Below are positions 12,261 to 22,617 of a DNA stretch of 64,000 bases, piece after piece. How positions within the stretch are numbered: position 1 is the first letter of the stretch; each line of letters begins with the position of its first letter. The stretch spans positions 1,135,704 to 1,199,703 of the forward strand of contig NW_015622544.1 in NCBI RefSeq assembly GCF_000835495.1. The letters are read 5' to 3'. The notes beneath the pieces are model-generated. The model ran no database searches. It was not told the origin of the DNA and saw only the letters and a list, made by a program, of their open reading frames with translations. This DNA comes from Cladophialophora immunda. Lineage: Eukaryota > Ascomycota > Eurotiomycetes > Chaetothyriales > Herpotrichiellaceae. The position numbers and the translations under genes were made by a program.

Positions 12261-13250
12261 TCACAATTTCCCCCCGTCATTGGCCTTGGCCTTTCCGTGC
12301 TCCTTCTCCTTGGCCTTGAAGGCGTTGATGGCGCCGACAATCAGCGCCCCGTCGTTGAACCGCGTGGGCCACAGCTCCTTCATCCGGGCCACGAGCTCGC
12401 GGGCGTTCTTGACCTGTCGGCCGCGGCCGCCCTCGACCAGCGCGTCAAAGTCGAGGATGTAGCGGCGGGTGCGCTCGAGGTGCCAGGCGCCGCACAGCTC
12501 GTCGGGCTTGACGTGGCCCGGGACGACGACCTCGGGCGCAGGCCGCAGCGCGGCGACGGTCTCGACGGCGCGCACCCACTCCATGCGCAGGGCGTGCGTG
12601 CTGGCCTCGCCCAGCATCTGGTGCACGTCGCCGTAGACGACGTCGCCCGCGGCCACGAGCCGGAGGTGCGGCACAAACAGCACCGTGGACGAGTGCGTGT
12701 CCGTGTGGCCGACCTCGACGGCCTGGAACTTGTAGCCCTCTTCTTTCCCATCACCACCTTTCTCCCCTCCCTCTTTTCTGCGATGATCGTCGTCGTCGTC
12801 GTCGTCGAAGGGCAAATAGAACGTGCCGCTCTCCGGCAACGGCTCCGCGAGCCGGAACGCCGTGTCGATCTGGCCCGGGAACCGCGATGCCCACATGGCT
12901 TGGAACGCCGCCGGCGCCATCTGGCCCTGCATGTGCGCGATCGTGCCCGGCGTGGCGACCGCGCGCGCCCCCGGGAACCGGCGCAGCAGCATGTTCAGCC
13001 CGAACCAGTGGTCGCCGTGCCCGTGCGTGATGTAGATGTACTCGAGCGCCGCGCCCGGGTGCAGGGTCTGCTCGAGCCACCGGATCAGGCCCTCGGTCTG
13101 CGCCACCGTGATGGGCGTGTCGACCAGCACGGCGTGCTTGGGCGTGTGCACCAGTGTGCAGGCGATCGGCGACCAGGGCCCGCCGGGTTTGCCGTTGGGC
13201 GCGGTCCACGGGATCGAGGGGGAGACGTGCACCGAGGCGTAGAGAGGCAT
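12261..13250 (-). CDS. Metallo-beta-lactamase-fold hydrolase
   Basis: A single exon of 329 residues; the ATG at 13250 (MPLYASVHVSPS) is the first in-frame ATG that leaves a natural N-terminus. The zinc motif THGHGDHW is at residues 75-82 (His76, His78, Asp80, His81). Later metal ligands are probably in the VEVGHTDTHSS and VVPGHVKP segments. The superfamily includes glyoxalase II-like thioesterases, lactonases and others; the substrate is not evident. An insertion with seven Asp residues from a GAC/GAT repeat (12787-12805) interrupts the fold, followed by a Lys/Glu/Gly-rich loop, probably disordered. Codons are markedly GC-rich compared with most neighbours. A GT/CT microsatellite lies just upstream. 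The start could shift slightly; the fold assignment is secure. Confidence 0.88.
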   Translation of the reverse strand: MPLYASVHVSPSIPWTAPNGKPGGPWSPIACTLVHTPKHAVLVDTPITVAQTEGLIRWLEQTLHPGAALEYIYITHGHGDHWFGLNMLLRRFPGARAVATPGTIAHMQGQMAPAAFQAMWASRFPGQIDTAFRLAEPLPESGTFYLPFDDDDDDDHRRKEGGEKGGDGKEEGYKFQAVEVGHTDTHSSTVLFVPHLRLVAAGDVVYGDVHQMLGEASTHALRMEWVRAVETVAALRPAPEVVVPGHVKPDELCGAWHLERTRRYILDFDALVEGGRGRQVKNARELVARMKELWPTRFNDGALIVGAINAFKAKEKEHGKAKANDGGKL

Positions 13251-13264
13251 GATGCTCGAAGATT

Positions 13265-13302
13265 GTGTACGTGTGTGTGTGTGTCTCTCTCTCTCTCTTT
13301 CC
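13265..13302. repeat. (GT)n(CT)n microsatellite
   Basis: A run of GT dinucleotides passes directly into CT dinucleotides just upstream of the metallo-beta-lactamase start. In the minus-strand reading it is an AG/AC-rich leader. Confidence 0.8.
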
Positions 13303-14114
13303 TTGTTTCTATAGGTGTGGAATATCGTGTGTGAATGCGTTGTGGTGTCGCCGATCAGAATGTGCCTGTGTATGTCTGGTGAATCTGTACTATGGAGGAG
13401 ACCTGACGGCCTGGAAGATTGCACACTTCAGGTAAAGAGTGATGTCGCGTAGGTAGGTATCGAGAAACAACTACCGTGACCAGACCGCGAACGGAGGAGC
13501 AAGTCTTGGTGAATACCGATATACTTGCTTGCCTTCCCTACCTTTTTCACCTAATCCCCATGTTCGAAGAGGGAAACGGGTGCATCCAACGGGGTAGATA
13601 TAGTCATAGCATTCTTCACCGTGCAGGGCAGAGCGAGAAGTGGAGAGCTGAGGAGAGGAGAAGCTGGAGTTGGTGGCGGGAGAGGAATATCTGTATAGTA
13701 ATCTCGTCGGCCGAGGGTGGATGCTGATTGGACATCAGCGACCAAGGCCACGGCTATTGTAGGACATGGGTGTGACCCAAGGGAGATTTGGGGGGGCCAA
13801 ACACTCCAACGACTGGAAGACGAATAGTCAACAGGTTTAACGGAAATGCTGCTGGAGACGATAAGAGGAACGACCAAGGCTAGAAGACGGTGGTGAGGGA
13901 TTCCGCGAGCGATGTGGACGGAAAACGAGGAAATGCCATGCTCATTTTGTCAGCCCCTGGATCTCATTTGTCCGAGAAGCACCACAAGAGGGCCTTGGTA
14001 GAGTGAGTAATCGGGGCTTCGTCTCGTGCTGTTTGATTCGCCTTGCCCGGCCTTGCCTCGAGTTCGAAGTAGCAAACCCACCTCGGTCCTCGTCCAGTTT
14101 TCTCTCCCTGCCTC
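13303..14114. other. Intergenic between two minus-strand genes
   Basis: This should hold the promoter of the metallo-beta-lactamase gene and the 3' UTR of the oxygenase gene. No coding pattern is seen. Confidence 0.45.
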
Positions 14115-15359
14115 TTATGCCGTGGTCGCCCTCAGCCTCTCCAGAATATACTCCCCAGCCTTGACCGGTTGCCACCTGCTCACTCCCACCACACTTTCCG
14201 GCAGCGGCACCACCTCGGCGTCGTAGTTGATGCTGAAGAAGAAGGGCACCGAGTACCTCTCCCCCGTCCCCGGTTTACTCACGACCCGGTGGATGGTGGA
14301 CTTGTACAGGCCGTTTGTCCAGCGCATGAGGAAATCGGCCACGTTGACGGTCAACGTGCCGGGGCGGACGGGGCAGGGGAGCCAGATAGGACGGTTGTTC
14401 GTGAGGGGCGAGGGTGGGAAGAGGATCTCGAGCCCGGGGTTCGACGACGAGAGGAGGAGCGTGAAGCATTCGTAGTCGGTGTGCGCGCCTAGCCCGAGCT
14501 TGCCCTCGCCCTGACTTGTCGTGGCTCCATTTGTGCTTGCGTCGCCGTCGACAGCGTTCGCGACTGGCTGGCCGGCGTAATACAACAGCCTCGCAATCCC
14601 GCCCGGATGGGTCATGACGTCGTCGAAATATCCTTCCTCGAGACCCAGCGACAGGGCAAAGAGCCGAAACAAATGTCTGGCCAGCTGGAGCACCTGGCCG
14701 TAGTAAAGTTTGATTGCCTCGTAGAAGCCCGGAAGGTCCTCCTCGTCAGGCCAGATGTTCCCTTGTCCTGTCGAGGCAGGGGACTGCCCGTCCAATTCGA
14801 CATACTTTCCATCTCCGCCTGTCGGGTCGAGCTGTTCTTCATACCCCCAGTTGAAGCCTTCTTTCGTCTCGGGCTCGGGCTGTTCCTGGGTGCTCGAGGC
14901 GTCGCCGCCCGCCATGTCGTCTACATTGACATACGTGTAGTCGTGGGGCTCGTACCCCCGGAAGAGCGGAGAGTGCCTCATGTGTACCTTGTCCTTCTTT
15001 TCCGGCGTCAGCTGGTGGAAGAAGCGCTCGGCCTGCTTCAACACCCCGTCCATCGCCTCGAAAGAGATGCCGTGGTTGCTGATCTGGAAGAAGCCGGTGG
15101 TCACGCACGCTTCACGAATCTGCCGTGCCACGGCCTTCCGCAACGAGCTGTCATCTGAGAAAGAGGGTCCAATGTCAATCAGAGGGACTGTCGGCAACGA
15201 CTCCGACGCAGTCTTTGATGGAGGGCTGGCCAGGGCCCCCGCGAGGCGAGTCCGAAGATGGTCTTGAGCAGCTGCAACTTCTTCGAGGATGCTGGGCCCC
15301 GCCGAATTTTGCGACAGAGGGTCCGGAACGGGCTGTGGTGACATGACGGAGGTTGCCAT
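14115..15359 (-). CDS. 2-oxoglutarate/Fe(II)-dependent oxygenase, isopenicillin-N-synthase-like
   Basis: A single exon of 414 residues from the ATG at 15359 (MATSVMSP). An upstream in-frame extension exists but lacks a natural start. The family oxidises small molecules using Fe(II), O2 and usually 2-oxoglutarate. The N-terminal DIOX_N-type block (VPLIDIGPSF ... GFFQISNHGI) is followed by the jelly-roll core with the facial triad His293, Asp295 (GAHTDYE) and His357 (STIHRV), and the 2OG-binding pair Arg368/Ser370 (RYS). Compared with the family it has extra acidic/Gly-rich insertions (about 160-215 and around 285). The substrate is unknown. It could be primary or secondary metabolism; no biosynthetic cluster surrounds it, so I do not assign a pathway. 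Confidence 0.9.
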   Translation of the reverse strand: MATSVMSPQPVPDPLSQNSAGPSILEEVAAAQDHLRTRLAGALASPPSKTASESLPTVPLIDIGPSFSDDSSLRKAVARQIREACVTTGFFQISNHGISFEAMDGVLKQAERFFHQLTPEKKDKVHMRHSPLFRGYEPHDYTYVNVDDMAGGDASSTQEQPEPETKEGFNWGYEEQLDPTGGDGKYVELDGQSPASTGQGNIWPDEEDLPGFYEAIKLYYGQVLQLARHLFRLFALSLGLEEGYFDDVMTHPGGIARLLYYAGQPVANAVDGDASTNGATTSQGEGKLGLGAHTDYECFTLLLSSSNPGLEILFPPSPLTNNRPIWLPCPVRPGTLTVNVADFLMRWTNGLYKSTIHRVVSKPGTGERYSVPFFFSINYDAEVVPLPESVVGVSRWQPVKAGEYILERLRATTA

Positions 15360-15773
15360 TGTGATATAGCGTTCCTTTGTTGCAGAGAATGAACAGACCC
15401 GTGGGAGAGTACAAGAGAACGATGGAGATGATTCAATGAAATCAAGAAATGAAGGAATGGATAGTGGTTTTTGGGGGGTATCGCTCAAGGCATGAGATTC
15501 TCAGATTCCGAACAACTGGTGGTCATACCCTTCTGGCGTTGATGGATTCGCCTGTACGACACGCCGTTCTGGGCCACGATAAGGATAAGGATAAGAATCA
15601 GAATCAGGGTCGGAATCAGACACCAGGAAACGAGGCGAGCGGAGTTTTCCGCCCGGTGGCATCAGGCTGAAACAAGTCCAAGGAAAGGGGGTCAGCTCAC
15701 GTGCTTAATATAGCATCTTCATATATGCCTGGGTGTAACATATCTAGACTAGGTGTCATTGCTCGTCAATGGC
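15360..15773. other. Short intergenic interval
   Basis: This carries the oxygenase leader and the 3' UTR of the Mte1-like gene. There is a small run of AAGGAT/AATCAG-type direct repeats near 15580-15615. No gene is seen. Confidence 0.45.
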
Positions 15774-17768
15774 TCATAACACATTTACATCGTTGCGAAG
15801 GAAGAGAAACTGGCGGGCGGTTGTAATGCCAGGCCGAACATCTGGTAGAGCCGCAGGCATCCCACGAGGCAAGTCATGCTCCATCGAGTCCTTCCAATAG
15901 ACCGGCTTCTCCATGTCGGCGGGCCACCAGTCAAACAGAAGAAAGGCCTCGTCCTCAGTCCAAGGCCCTGTCGGTCCTCGGGTGCCCTCTTCGGTCAACC
16001 CTTCCATATGGTGGGTGTCTGTGTCCGCCGCATTGGTGTCGGAGGCGCACCGCTGAAGCTTGCTTGGATTCTTGGGTTTGGTGGGACTCTTCCTCGCCGC
16101 TAACTTGCCTAGCACTCCTAAGGGACTTCTCGACTGCGGTGCAGCAGGTTCCGCCATCAGAGTGAATACGTCATCTTCCACCGCATCGTTTTCAGAAAAC
16201 ACTCGTCGGAATTGACGTGTATCAGTACCATTGGATCGTCCCGATACCAATTCGGATTGGTTGCGAGTTTGGGGATGGACCACGAAGACGGACTGTGGGC
16301 GCAGGCAGTCGTCCTTTGCCGGTGCTCGGAAATCCACGTCAAGCTGCGGTGCAGGTTTAGTCACCGGCTCAGCTGGAAGATTGGACTTCGGTGGACTTTG
16401 GGACAGCTCGCTGTTTTCAGACCCAGGAAAGGGAAATTCCTCCTGGGTTGGGAGTCGCGGGGGAGACGGTGAATACTCCTCCGGATTCTCCTCCGGTATG
16501 AAGAGAGGACTGAAAGTGATGTTATCTTCCTGCACTGACCCGTGCGTGCTCGATTGACCAGAGCATGGGACCTGGATCGGCTGCAAACAGTCATCGACGT
16601 TGGCAGGGACCGCCTGCTTCGGCGACGACGACACGTCCTCCTCGAGAGTGGGCGATACTCGTTCTTGACGCGACCGTCGGCACGAGCTTTCGAGGGTCTG
16701 CGGCCTTGATGAACCTTTAGAAAAAGGTAGCACACAGGTTAGCTTGAGCCTGGGCTTTGGCTTCCCGATCAGCAGTCGTGAAGTGGGAGCAACTGGTGCG
16801 CGGAGAATGGTCAAAGACTCATGATTGGCAGGCGTTTTCGTATTTCCAGGAGCCTTAGATCTCTTTCGTCTCTCCTCGTCCGCTTTCTCTTTCCGGGCAT
16901 GCACTTGGGAAACTCGCGAAGGCCTCGCACGTGACAGTGTAGGAGTGAGCCACTGCTCCTCCGGGCTTCCTCCTATTCGATCTCCCACCACTCCAGTTGC
17001 CAGCCTTGTCGGCTTAGTTGGCTGCTGTCGTTTAGGCTCGTCATCTGACGACAATTCGAGAAACTCTTCGCATTCCTTTGGGGGCTCCACGCGGCGAGCG
17101 GGTTGCGGAACGGTCTTACTTGGCTGTTTAGGCTGAGGTAAGCGAGGCCTCGCAGGTCGGGCTAGTTGGTGGTCTTGGTCGAATTGGTTTTCCTTGTCAC
17201 ACTCCAGTCTCTGCCGTTTCCGAGGCGACTCCACGAGCCCTGCCCTACTAGATGACCATCTTTGCTCATAAGGAGAGTGTGCGGATAATCTTGCTCGACC
17301 AAGTCGACCTTGAGAAGGTCCCAGCACTTCTAACAGCGACTTGGGCCGTTGGGAGGGGCCAGTGGACAAGGGACGACTTGCCATGGCCGTCGTCCGCTGG
17401 GGTGGTGGAGGAGGCTTTTCTGGTCGTGATCTTTCGAGAATGGGGGCCAAATCTGTTTGAGTCTCACCGAGACGCTCTCCGACTTCCACCATAACACCGC
17501 GGTCTAGCTGGATCTCGACGCCCTCAGCAAACTCCTCCTCTTGCCTGTAGTGGAGGTCCCCAATGTAATTTTTCGCGTCGTCGTAGACCATGACGCGTCG
17601 ATTGAAGGTGTGGAACCGTAAGGAGCCGTCGTGCCATTTCTTCGCCTTCTTGTGCAGGTCGCGGGTGTAGAGACAGCGGAATTCATGGACGGGGGCGGTG
17701 TTTTGGGTGGGAGCGACGTTCAAGCTGGCAGAACCGAACCCGCGGTGAGTGGAAGTGAGGGTTGCCAT
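15774..17768 (-). CDS. Mte1/Dbl2/ZGRF1-type DNA repair protein (DUF2439 domain)
   Basis: A single exon of 664 residues; 17768 is the first true ATG (MATLTSTHRGFG). The N-terminal DUF2439 domain occupies about residues 22-80 (EFRCLYTRDLHKKAKKWHDG, then LRFHTFNRRVMVYDD). This domain marks yeast Mte1, fission yeast Dbl2 and the N-terminus of human ZGRF1, which bind Mph1/Fml1/FANCM helicases or D-loops and act in recombination and telomere maintenance in the nucleus. No helicase domain follows, as in the yeast proteins. The middle (80-560) is Ser/Pro/Arg-rich and low in order. The C-terminus carries a compact aromatic block (GPWTEDEAFLLFDWWP, about 605-620), which may be a separate interaction motif. 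Confidence is high for the domain and moderate for the orthology. Confidence 0.82.
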   Translation of the reverse strand: MATLTSTHRGFGSASLNVAPTQNTAPVHEFRCLYTRDLHKKAKKWHDGSLRFHTFNRRVMVYDDAKNYIGDLHYRQEEEFAEGVEIQLDRGVMVEVGERLGETQTDLAPILERSRPEKPPPPPQRTTAMASRPLSTGPSQRPKSLLEVLGPSQGRLGRARLSAHSPYEQRWSSSRAGLVESPRKRQRLECDKENQFDQDHQLARPARPRLPQPKQPSKTVPQPARRVEPPKECEEFLELSSDDEPKRQQPTKPTRLATGVVGDRIGGSPEEQWLTPTLSRARPSRVSQVHARKEKADEERRKRSKAPGNTKTPANHESLTILRAPVAPTSRLLIGKPKPRLKLTCVLPFSKGSSRPQTLESSCRRSRQERVSPTLEEDVSSSPKQAVPANVDDCLQPIQVPCSGQSSTHGSVQEDNITFSPLFIPEENPEEYSPSPPRLPTQEEFPFPGSENSELSQSPPKSNLPAEPVTKPAPQLDVDFRAPAKDDCLRPQSVFVVHPQTRNQSELVSGRSNGTDTRQFRRVFSENDAVEDDVFTLMAEPAAPQSRSPLGVLGKLAARKSPTKPKNPSKLQRCASDTNAADTDTHHMEGLTEEGTRGPTGPWTEDEAFLLFDWWPADMEKPVYWKDSMEHDLPRGMPAALPDVRPGITTARQFLFLRNDVNVL

Positions 17769-18657
17769 GATCACATTTACAGCAGCGCCTGGAGGCACTG
17801 GGAGGAGCTGAGGCTGAACTGGTTGTCAGCGACATCCTGTACGGAGCCGGCCAATGGAGGTGTTGGCGGACGAAGCTGCGTCGGCCATCGATCAATGAGG
17901 CAAGAGAAGTCTCATGAGAGCCATTGAGAGCATGTCATCGATTGACCGTGTGTGGATTGATGGGTGGGTGGGAAACGCGCGTCAATTGAGGCTGGAACTC
18001 GGCTGAAGACGAAGACAGGAAACCGCAGGGCCAGTTGGGCTAAAAGGCAGGGAGGCCCAGGCTTCATCCGCCCCCGTTAAGCCCCCCCCCTCCCCCCTCC
18101 CGTTGATCCCCTTAGCTAAAGCCTACCTATGATATGAGACCCTGAGTGCCCTATGCCTGTCGCCGTGCCTCCTTCCCTTCCCTGGCGTGAACTTGCAACC
18201 CCCTACGTTTGTTGCTTTGACTTTATTTACTGCGGTCCAACTAATTTTCTCGCATTCTCCTCGTGTACTTCACTCACATGAAGAAAGGGTAAACTTTTTA
18301 GACTGCTGGTCAGTTACCTACATACCGATTTTAATACGCTTTTCTCTCCCTACCGTACCCGCCGTCGTTTGTTTCCTCCAAGCCTGGCCGAGCCTCTACA
18401 ACGTCGATCGACCCTGACCCCCGACTACCGGCTGGAAGACTTTTGGTGGCAGCGGCAGCGGCAACAAGTCCTGTGCCACCAAGGACACCTGCGCTCTGCT
18501 CTTTCTCGAGTGGACTAGGGTCTGGCAGCTGGAAATCACATCCGCATCCGCTTTTGTGTCGATACCCTCATTCTGGCCTCCTCCAAAGAAATTCCTCAGG
18601 CCACTGTGCTTGTGACGGTCTTGCCCTTGCCCACCAGCCAGCAAGCCAGCAGCCACC
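17769..18657. promoter_or_regulatory. Divergent promoter region of MTE1-like and RVS167-like genes
   Basis: The two genes are transcribed away from each other across this 889-bp interval. It contains a C-rich tract (18082-18099). The last 377 bases before the ATG at 18658 are AUG-free (the previous ATG is at 18278), suggesting they are a transcribed leader. Confidence 0.5.
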
Positions 18658-20104
18658 ATGCACAGTGTCCAGCGGCATTTTGGCAAGTACATGAAAAGGT
18701 CGGCCGATGAACAACAAGTCTCGGTGTTGCTCAAGGACTTTGAAGAGGCCGATAAGTTGTTGACAAAAGTATGTGCCCGACTGTTCCTGCAACCGTTCTG
18801 TCCTCCACCAACTGACTTCTGTCAAGATTATTGAGGCCTCCAAAGCATGGCGAGAGTCCTGGACTTCGATCCTCACCCACCAACATCGTGTATTCGACGA
18901 GTTCAGCATCCTGTACGCTCCGATCGTGGGGGCCAGCGACGATTACCACGGCCATGTCGCCGTCCAGACCCCCGATCACATTGTCCGCAGGATCGCGAGG
19001 ATTAAGGGCGAGTACGAGGACTTGAAGAGAGATCTCACCGAGGACCTGGCCCAGGTCGAAGAAAGGCTCATCAGGCCGGCTCAAAATGCAAAGGACAGCT
19101 TACAGACCATGAAGAAGACCATTAAAAAGCGTGAGGATCGGAAACTCGACTTTGAAAGGTACCAGAACAGAGTCGACTCCCAACAGAAGAAGACAAAACG
19201 GTCGGAACGGGACAATGCAGCCCTCGTCAAGTCCCAGTCCGAGCTGGAGGCGGCCATCGAAGCATACCACGCCGCCGATGACAACTTGAGAGGTTGTCTT
19301 CCTCGACTCTTGACATCGGTGTTCTCGTTGCTTCCCCACTTTTTGGCTGCTCAGATTCAGATTCAGAACAACTTGCTAGGACATTATTACACGATGCTGC
19401 ACACTTACTGTACGGAGGAAGGTTTCCCTTCTCCGGCTCCGCCAATGGATGAAGTTATCCGACTGTGGAACGACGCCTTCAAACCCGTGCAACGGGACGC
19501 TGAGTCGTTGGCTATCTTGGCCAATGGAAAAGCGGCAAGGACGTCCATGGAGAATGGCAACCCTCCGGTCAATGGCTACCGCCGCCCCAGTGCCTCAGCC
19601 TTCAGCGCACACCGCCAGCAGTCTGTCTCTCCAGCCAGGGCTCTTCCACCGTCTCCATCTTTTGAGCCGAAGACCAAATTGTCATCCTCGCCAGCTGCGT
19701 CGTCGGTGCTTAGTGCATCCACTCCCCAGGAATTCATTGCCAGCCCGTCGCCCTCCCAGTCTGTCTATCAGACGCCGATGGCATACTCTCCAGCAGGGCC
19801 GAACACAGACTATTTCTCTCGTGATCGACAGCCCTCTGGGGTATCGGCCGTCTCTGCAGCGGCGGCGGCGGCATCCATTGCACAAAAGAAACGACCCCCG
19901 CCTCCGCCACCGCCGAGGTTACCCTCGCAGCAAACCATCTTTGTAACAGCACTGTACGATTTTGACGGCCAAAGTGAAGGAGATCTGGCCTTCCGAGAAG
20001 GCGATCGGATTCGAGTCATCAAGAAAACCGAGAGTACGGACGATTGGTGGCAAGGGGAGCTTAGAGGGATGAAGGGACCATTTCCCGCCAATTACTGCCA
20101 ATGA
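18658..20104 (+). CDS. BAR-SH3 adaptor, Rvs167/amphiphysin-like
   Basis: Exons are 18658-18768 and 18827-20104 (58-nt intron, phase 0), giving 462 residues. The start sits in a CCACC-ATG context. The family binds and tubulates membranes at endocytic sites and links them to actin regulators. The BAR domain spans about residues 1-240 (MHSVQRHFGKYMKRSADEQQ onward, with a long Lys/Glu coiled region KKTIKKREDRKLDFERYQNR). A Ser/Pro-rich linker includes a poly-Pro stretch (KKRPPPPPPPR, about 390-400). The SH3 domain forms the last ~55 residues (ALYDFDGQSEGDLAF ... WWQGEL ... GPFPANYC). This is the expected Rvs167-type architecture. Whether it is Rvs167 itself or a second fungal paralogue (Hob-type) cannot be settled here. 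Confidence 0.93.
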
Positions 20105-20690
20105 GATACCAGCCTAATGGCAACACCTACGGAGAGCTTGATTAAAAAACTGGTCGAGGGGGCAGGGCTTGGCTTGGATGTATTTTGATGTCTTTCCTTT
20201 CTGACGACATACAAGGGGTGGGATGGAGGTGAAAAGGCGGGAAATAAGCCTCTAATAATAGCAAGCGACCCAGCATAGAAGTGAGCAAGCGAGCGCGCAA
20301 ACCATGATTTGAACACAGGCAGCCTGCACGGCATTGGAGCATAGTAGAGCGTATGGAACAGGTTGTCGAGATTCTACTTTGCAGGCAGACAAGGTCCAAT
20401 ATACCCAACAACAAGGAGCAATGGTTTCAATCAAGCAAACGATGATCCCACGTAGATCAGCTGGATGGTCTGATGCCGTCGGTGTTGAATGTATGTAGAG
20501 GGAATCGAGAAGAGTCGGCAGATGGCGGAAGCAGAGAATCATGTCATGGACAAAAACTAGATACAGACCGACACGGACTGATTGGTCGAATCAGAGCCGC
20601 GCCTTTTGATCCAATATCAATGCAACATCATCCGACTCTGATCATTTCCCACCCACACATTTGCCCTCACCACCTTGTCCCGAAGACACC
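20105..20690. other. Intergenic, RVS167-like 3' UTR and CAF16 promoter
   Basis: No gene is seen. An inverted CCAAT box (ATTGG, 20581-20585) lies about 105 bases before the CAF16 start and is a plausible promoter element. Confidence 0.4.
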
Positions 20691-21711
20691 ATGCCGCCTC
20701 AGGAGTCACCAAGCACGTCTGCCACGGCCCACGGCGCCGACATCGTCGTTCGTGGGCTGAACTACAAGTTCCCCGACGGGTCGATGGGGCTGCAAGACAT
20801 CAACCTCGAGCTGCCGGCCGGGTCGAGGACGCTGTTGATCGGGGCCAACGGGGCGGGCAAGACGACGCTGCTGCGGCTGCTGTCGGGCAAGAAACTGGCG
20901 CCGTCGCGCTCCATCTTCATCGCGGGCGTGGACCCCTTTGCGTCCGGGCTCGAGGGCGTCACGTACCTGGGTCTGGAGTGGGTGCTCAACCCGATTGTGC
21001 GCACCGACATCGCCGTGCCGATCCTGCTGGACTCGGTGGGCGGGCAGCACTACCCTGAGCGGCGGGATGAGCTGGTGCGGATCCTGGACATTGACCTGCG
21101 ATGGCGGAGTAAGTCCCTCTGTTACCGTCTCCCTTTTTTGATCTCCTCCAAGAATGTAACATACAGGATTCTGACAAGGTGTCCAAAACAAAACAGTGCA
21201 CATGGTCTCGGACGGCGAGCGGCGGCGCGTGCAGCTGGCCATGGGCCTGATCCGGCCGTGGGACGTGCTCCTGCTGGACGAGATCACGGTGGACCTGGAC
21301 CTGCTGAGCCGCAGCAACTTCCTGGGCTGGCTGCGCGGCGAGACAGAGCGGCGCGGCGCCACCATCGTCTACGCGACGCACATCCTCGACAACCTGGTCG
21401 GCTGGCCCACGCACCTCGTGCACATGCACCTGGGCCGCGTCAAGGAGTGGGGGACCATGGCCCGCTACCACGCCGAGTCCGACTCCTACGACCCGGCCGG
21501 CGGCAACAGCCGGCTCGGCGAGCTGGTCCTCCGCTGGCTCAAGGAGGACCTCGCCGAGCGCGGGCCCCGGGACAACCACAACGGCGCGGGCGAGCAGGGC
21601 AAGACGTACGAGAGTCTCGAGGGGAAGGGCGGGTACGGGGTCGAGAAGGCGCCGGGCCTCGACGACGACAAACACACGGAGGTTGAAGGCAAGGAGAACT
21701 TGGGATGGTAA
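20691..21711 (+). CDS. CAF16: Caf16-like soluble ABC ATPase
   Basis: Exons are 20691-21108 and 21197-21711 (88-nt intron; the junction restores LRWRMHMVSDGE), giving 310 residues. It is an ABC-type ATPase without membrane segments. The yeast homologue Caf16 associates with the Ccr4-Not complex and may affect transcription. Walker A is GANGAGKTTLLR (~57-68), the signature is the variant VSDGERRRVQ, Walker B is DVLLLDEITVDLDL, and the H-loop is YATHI. The Gly-rich start of the classical LSGGQ motif is replaced by SDGE, as is usual in this subfamily. The C-terminal ~60 residues are charged and Gly-rich. GC-rich codons set the gene apart from its neighbours. Confidence 0.92.
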
Positions 21712-22507
21712 AGAACACGCCGAAGAAAAAGTCCTTTTGGAGGGGGCCATAGGAAAAAGGGTGGAGGGAAGAGGAGAGGATCGATCGACCCCGTGACTTT
21801 TTCAAGAATGCATTTTGCGGAGGGGGACTACTTGTTGGGATATGCTCTGATACCCCGTCTGATCTTCAACAAGATCATCGAGCGCGCATCTATCGTCGCA
21901 TTTGCCGGGCGCTTGGGGGAGGAGAAGGATTTTGGGGGGGGGTTAACGGGACGAGGGAGCCCGTTTGGTCTTAACACCATGTCTGACGAGCGCGTGTGAG
22001 CTGGTTCTTGAGATTTTCGCATCGGTCCTTTCCTTTTGGACCCAAGGCTGTCGATAGACGTACGAGAAGCAATGAATGAGAGATGGCGGTCCTGGCGTCG
22101 TCGTGGTCCTTACCCAGGCTCGCTCTTTTTCCTCCTCGCTCTCTTGTATATCCCCCAAGAAGGCCCGTCCCTTACAACGTCCGAAGATCCCCCTCGTTTG
22201 AAAGTCGATCGGCGTGCTTGTGCCTCTCTGGCCATCCTCAGCACGTGCTATTCGCATAGACAGTCGCTGCTGGCCTGCTTGTACCCCACTTTGACCGCAG
22301 CAGCTGGGTGACTTGACAGGCCTGGATCCGTCAAGTCGCCTCGTCCGTGTATGTGAGACATGAGATCCAAACTGCCGGGCCATTTCACGATTTCTTGCTC
22401 CGCGCAGGCCCCAGCTGTACTGCCAGCGATTTTGTTCGCCGACTTGAAACACCAAATATGGGGTGATACTGGGTCCGAAAGAGAGAGGGGCAAACGGTCT
22501 TGGTCGG
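21712..22507. other. Intergenic downstream of CAF16
   Basis: No convincing gene is seen. There are G-rich patches (about 21935-21945) and scattered short ORFs without motifs. Confidence 0.4.
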
Positions 22508-22617
22508 TACTGTGACAGAAGTATTACTATGGCTCAAATGACTCAATTCTAGAGTCATTTGAGATACCTTTTTCCTATCTGTAATGTCTGACCCATAGTG
22601 GTCATTCAGTCACAGTA
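22508..22617. mobile_element. MITE-like element with terminal inverted repeats and TA flanks
   Basis: A ~106-bp segment is flanked by TA on both sides. Its ends are inverted repeats of about 25 bp: seven perfect terminal bases (CTGTGAC), then an imperfect part sharing GAA and ACTATGG. Including the flanking GGTA/TACC the outer match is perfect for 12 bp (22505-22516 against 22609-22620). Inside lies a second, perfect 12-bp stem (22533-22544 with 22552-22563). There is no coding capacity. The TA flanks suggest a non-autonomous Tc1/mariner-type MITE. Copies elsewhere in the genome would prove it. Confidence 0.6.

Noticed and set aside
12165..13334. 389-codon plus-strand ORF
   Set aside because: It lies antisense to the metallo-beta-lactamase gene; the high GC of that gene removes stops on the other strand. 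It has no motif and irregular Arg/Asp-rich composition.
12261..17768. Idea that the hydrolase and oxygenase form a secondary-metabolite cluster
   Set aside because: No backbone synthase, transporter or pathway regulator lies nearby; neighbours are housekeeping genes.
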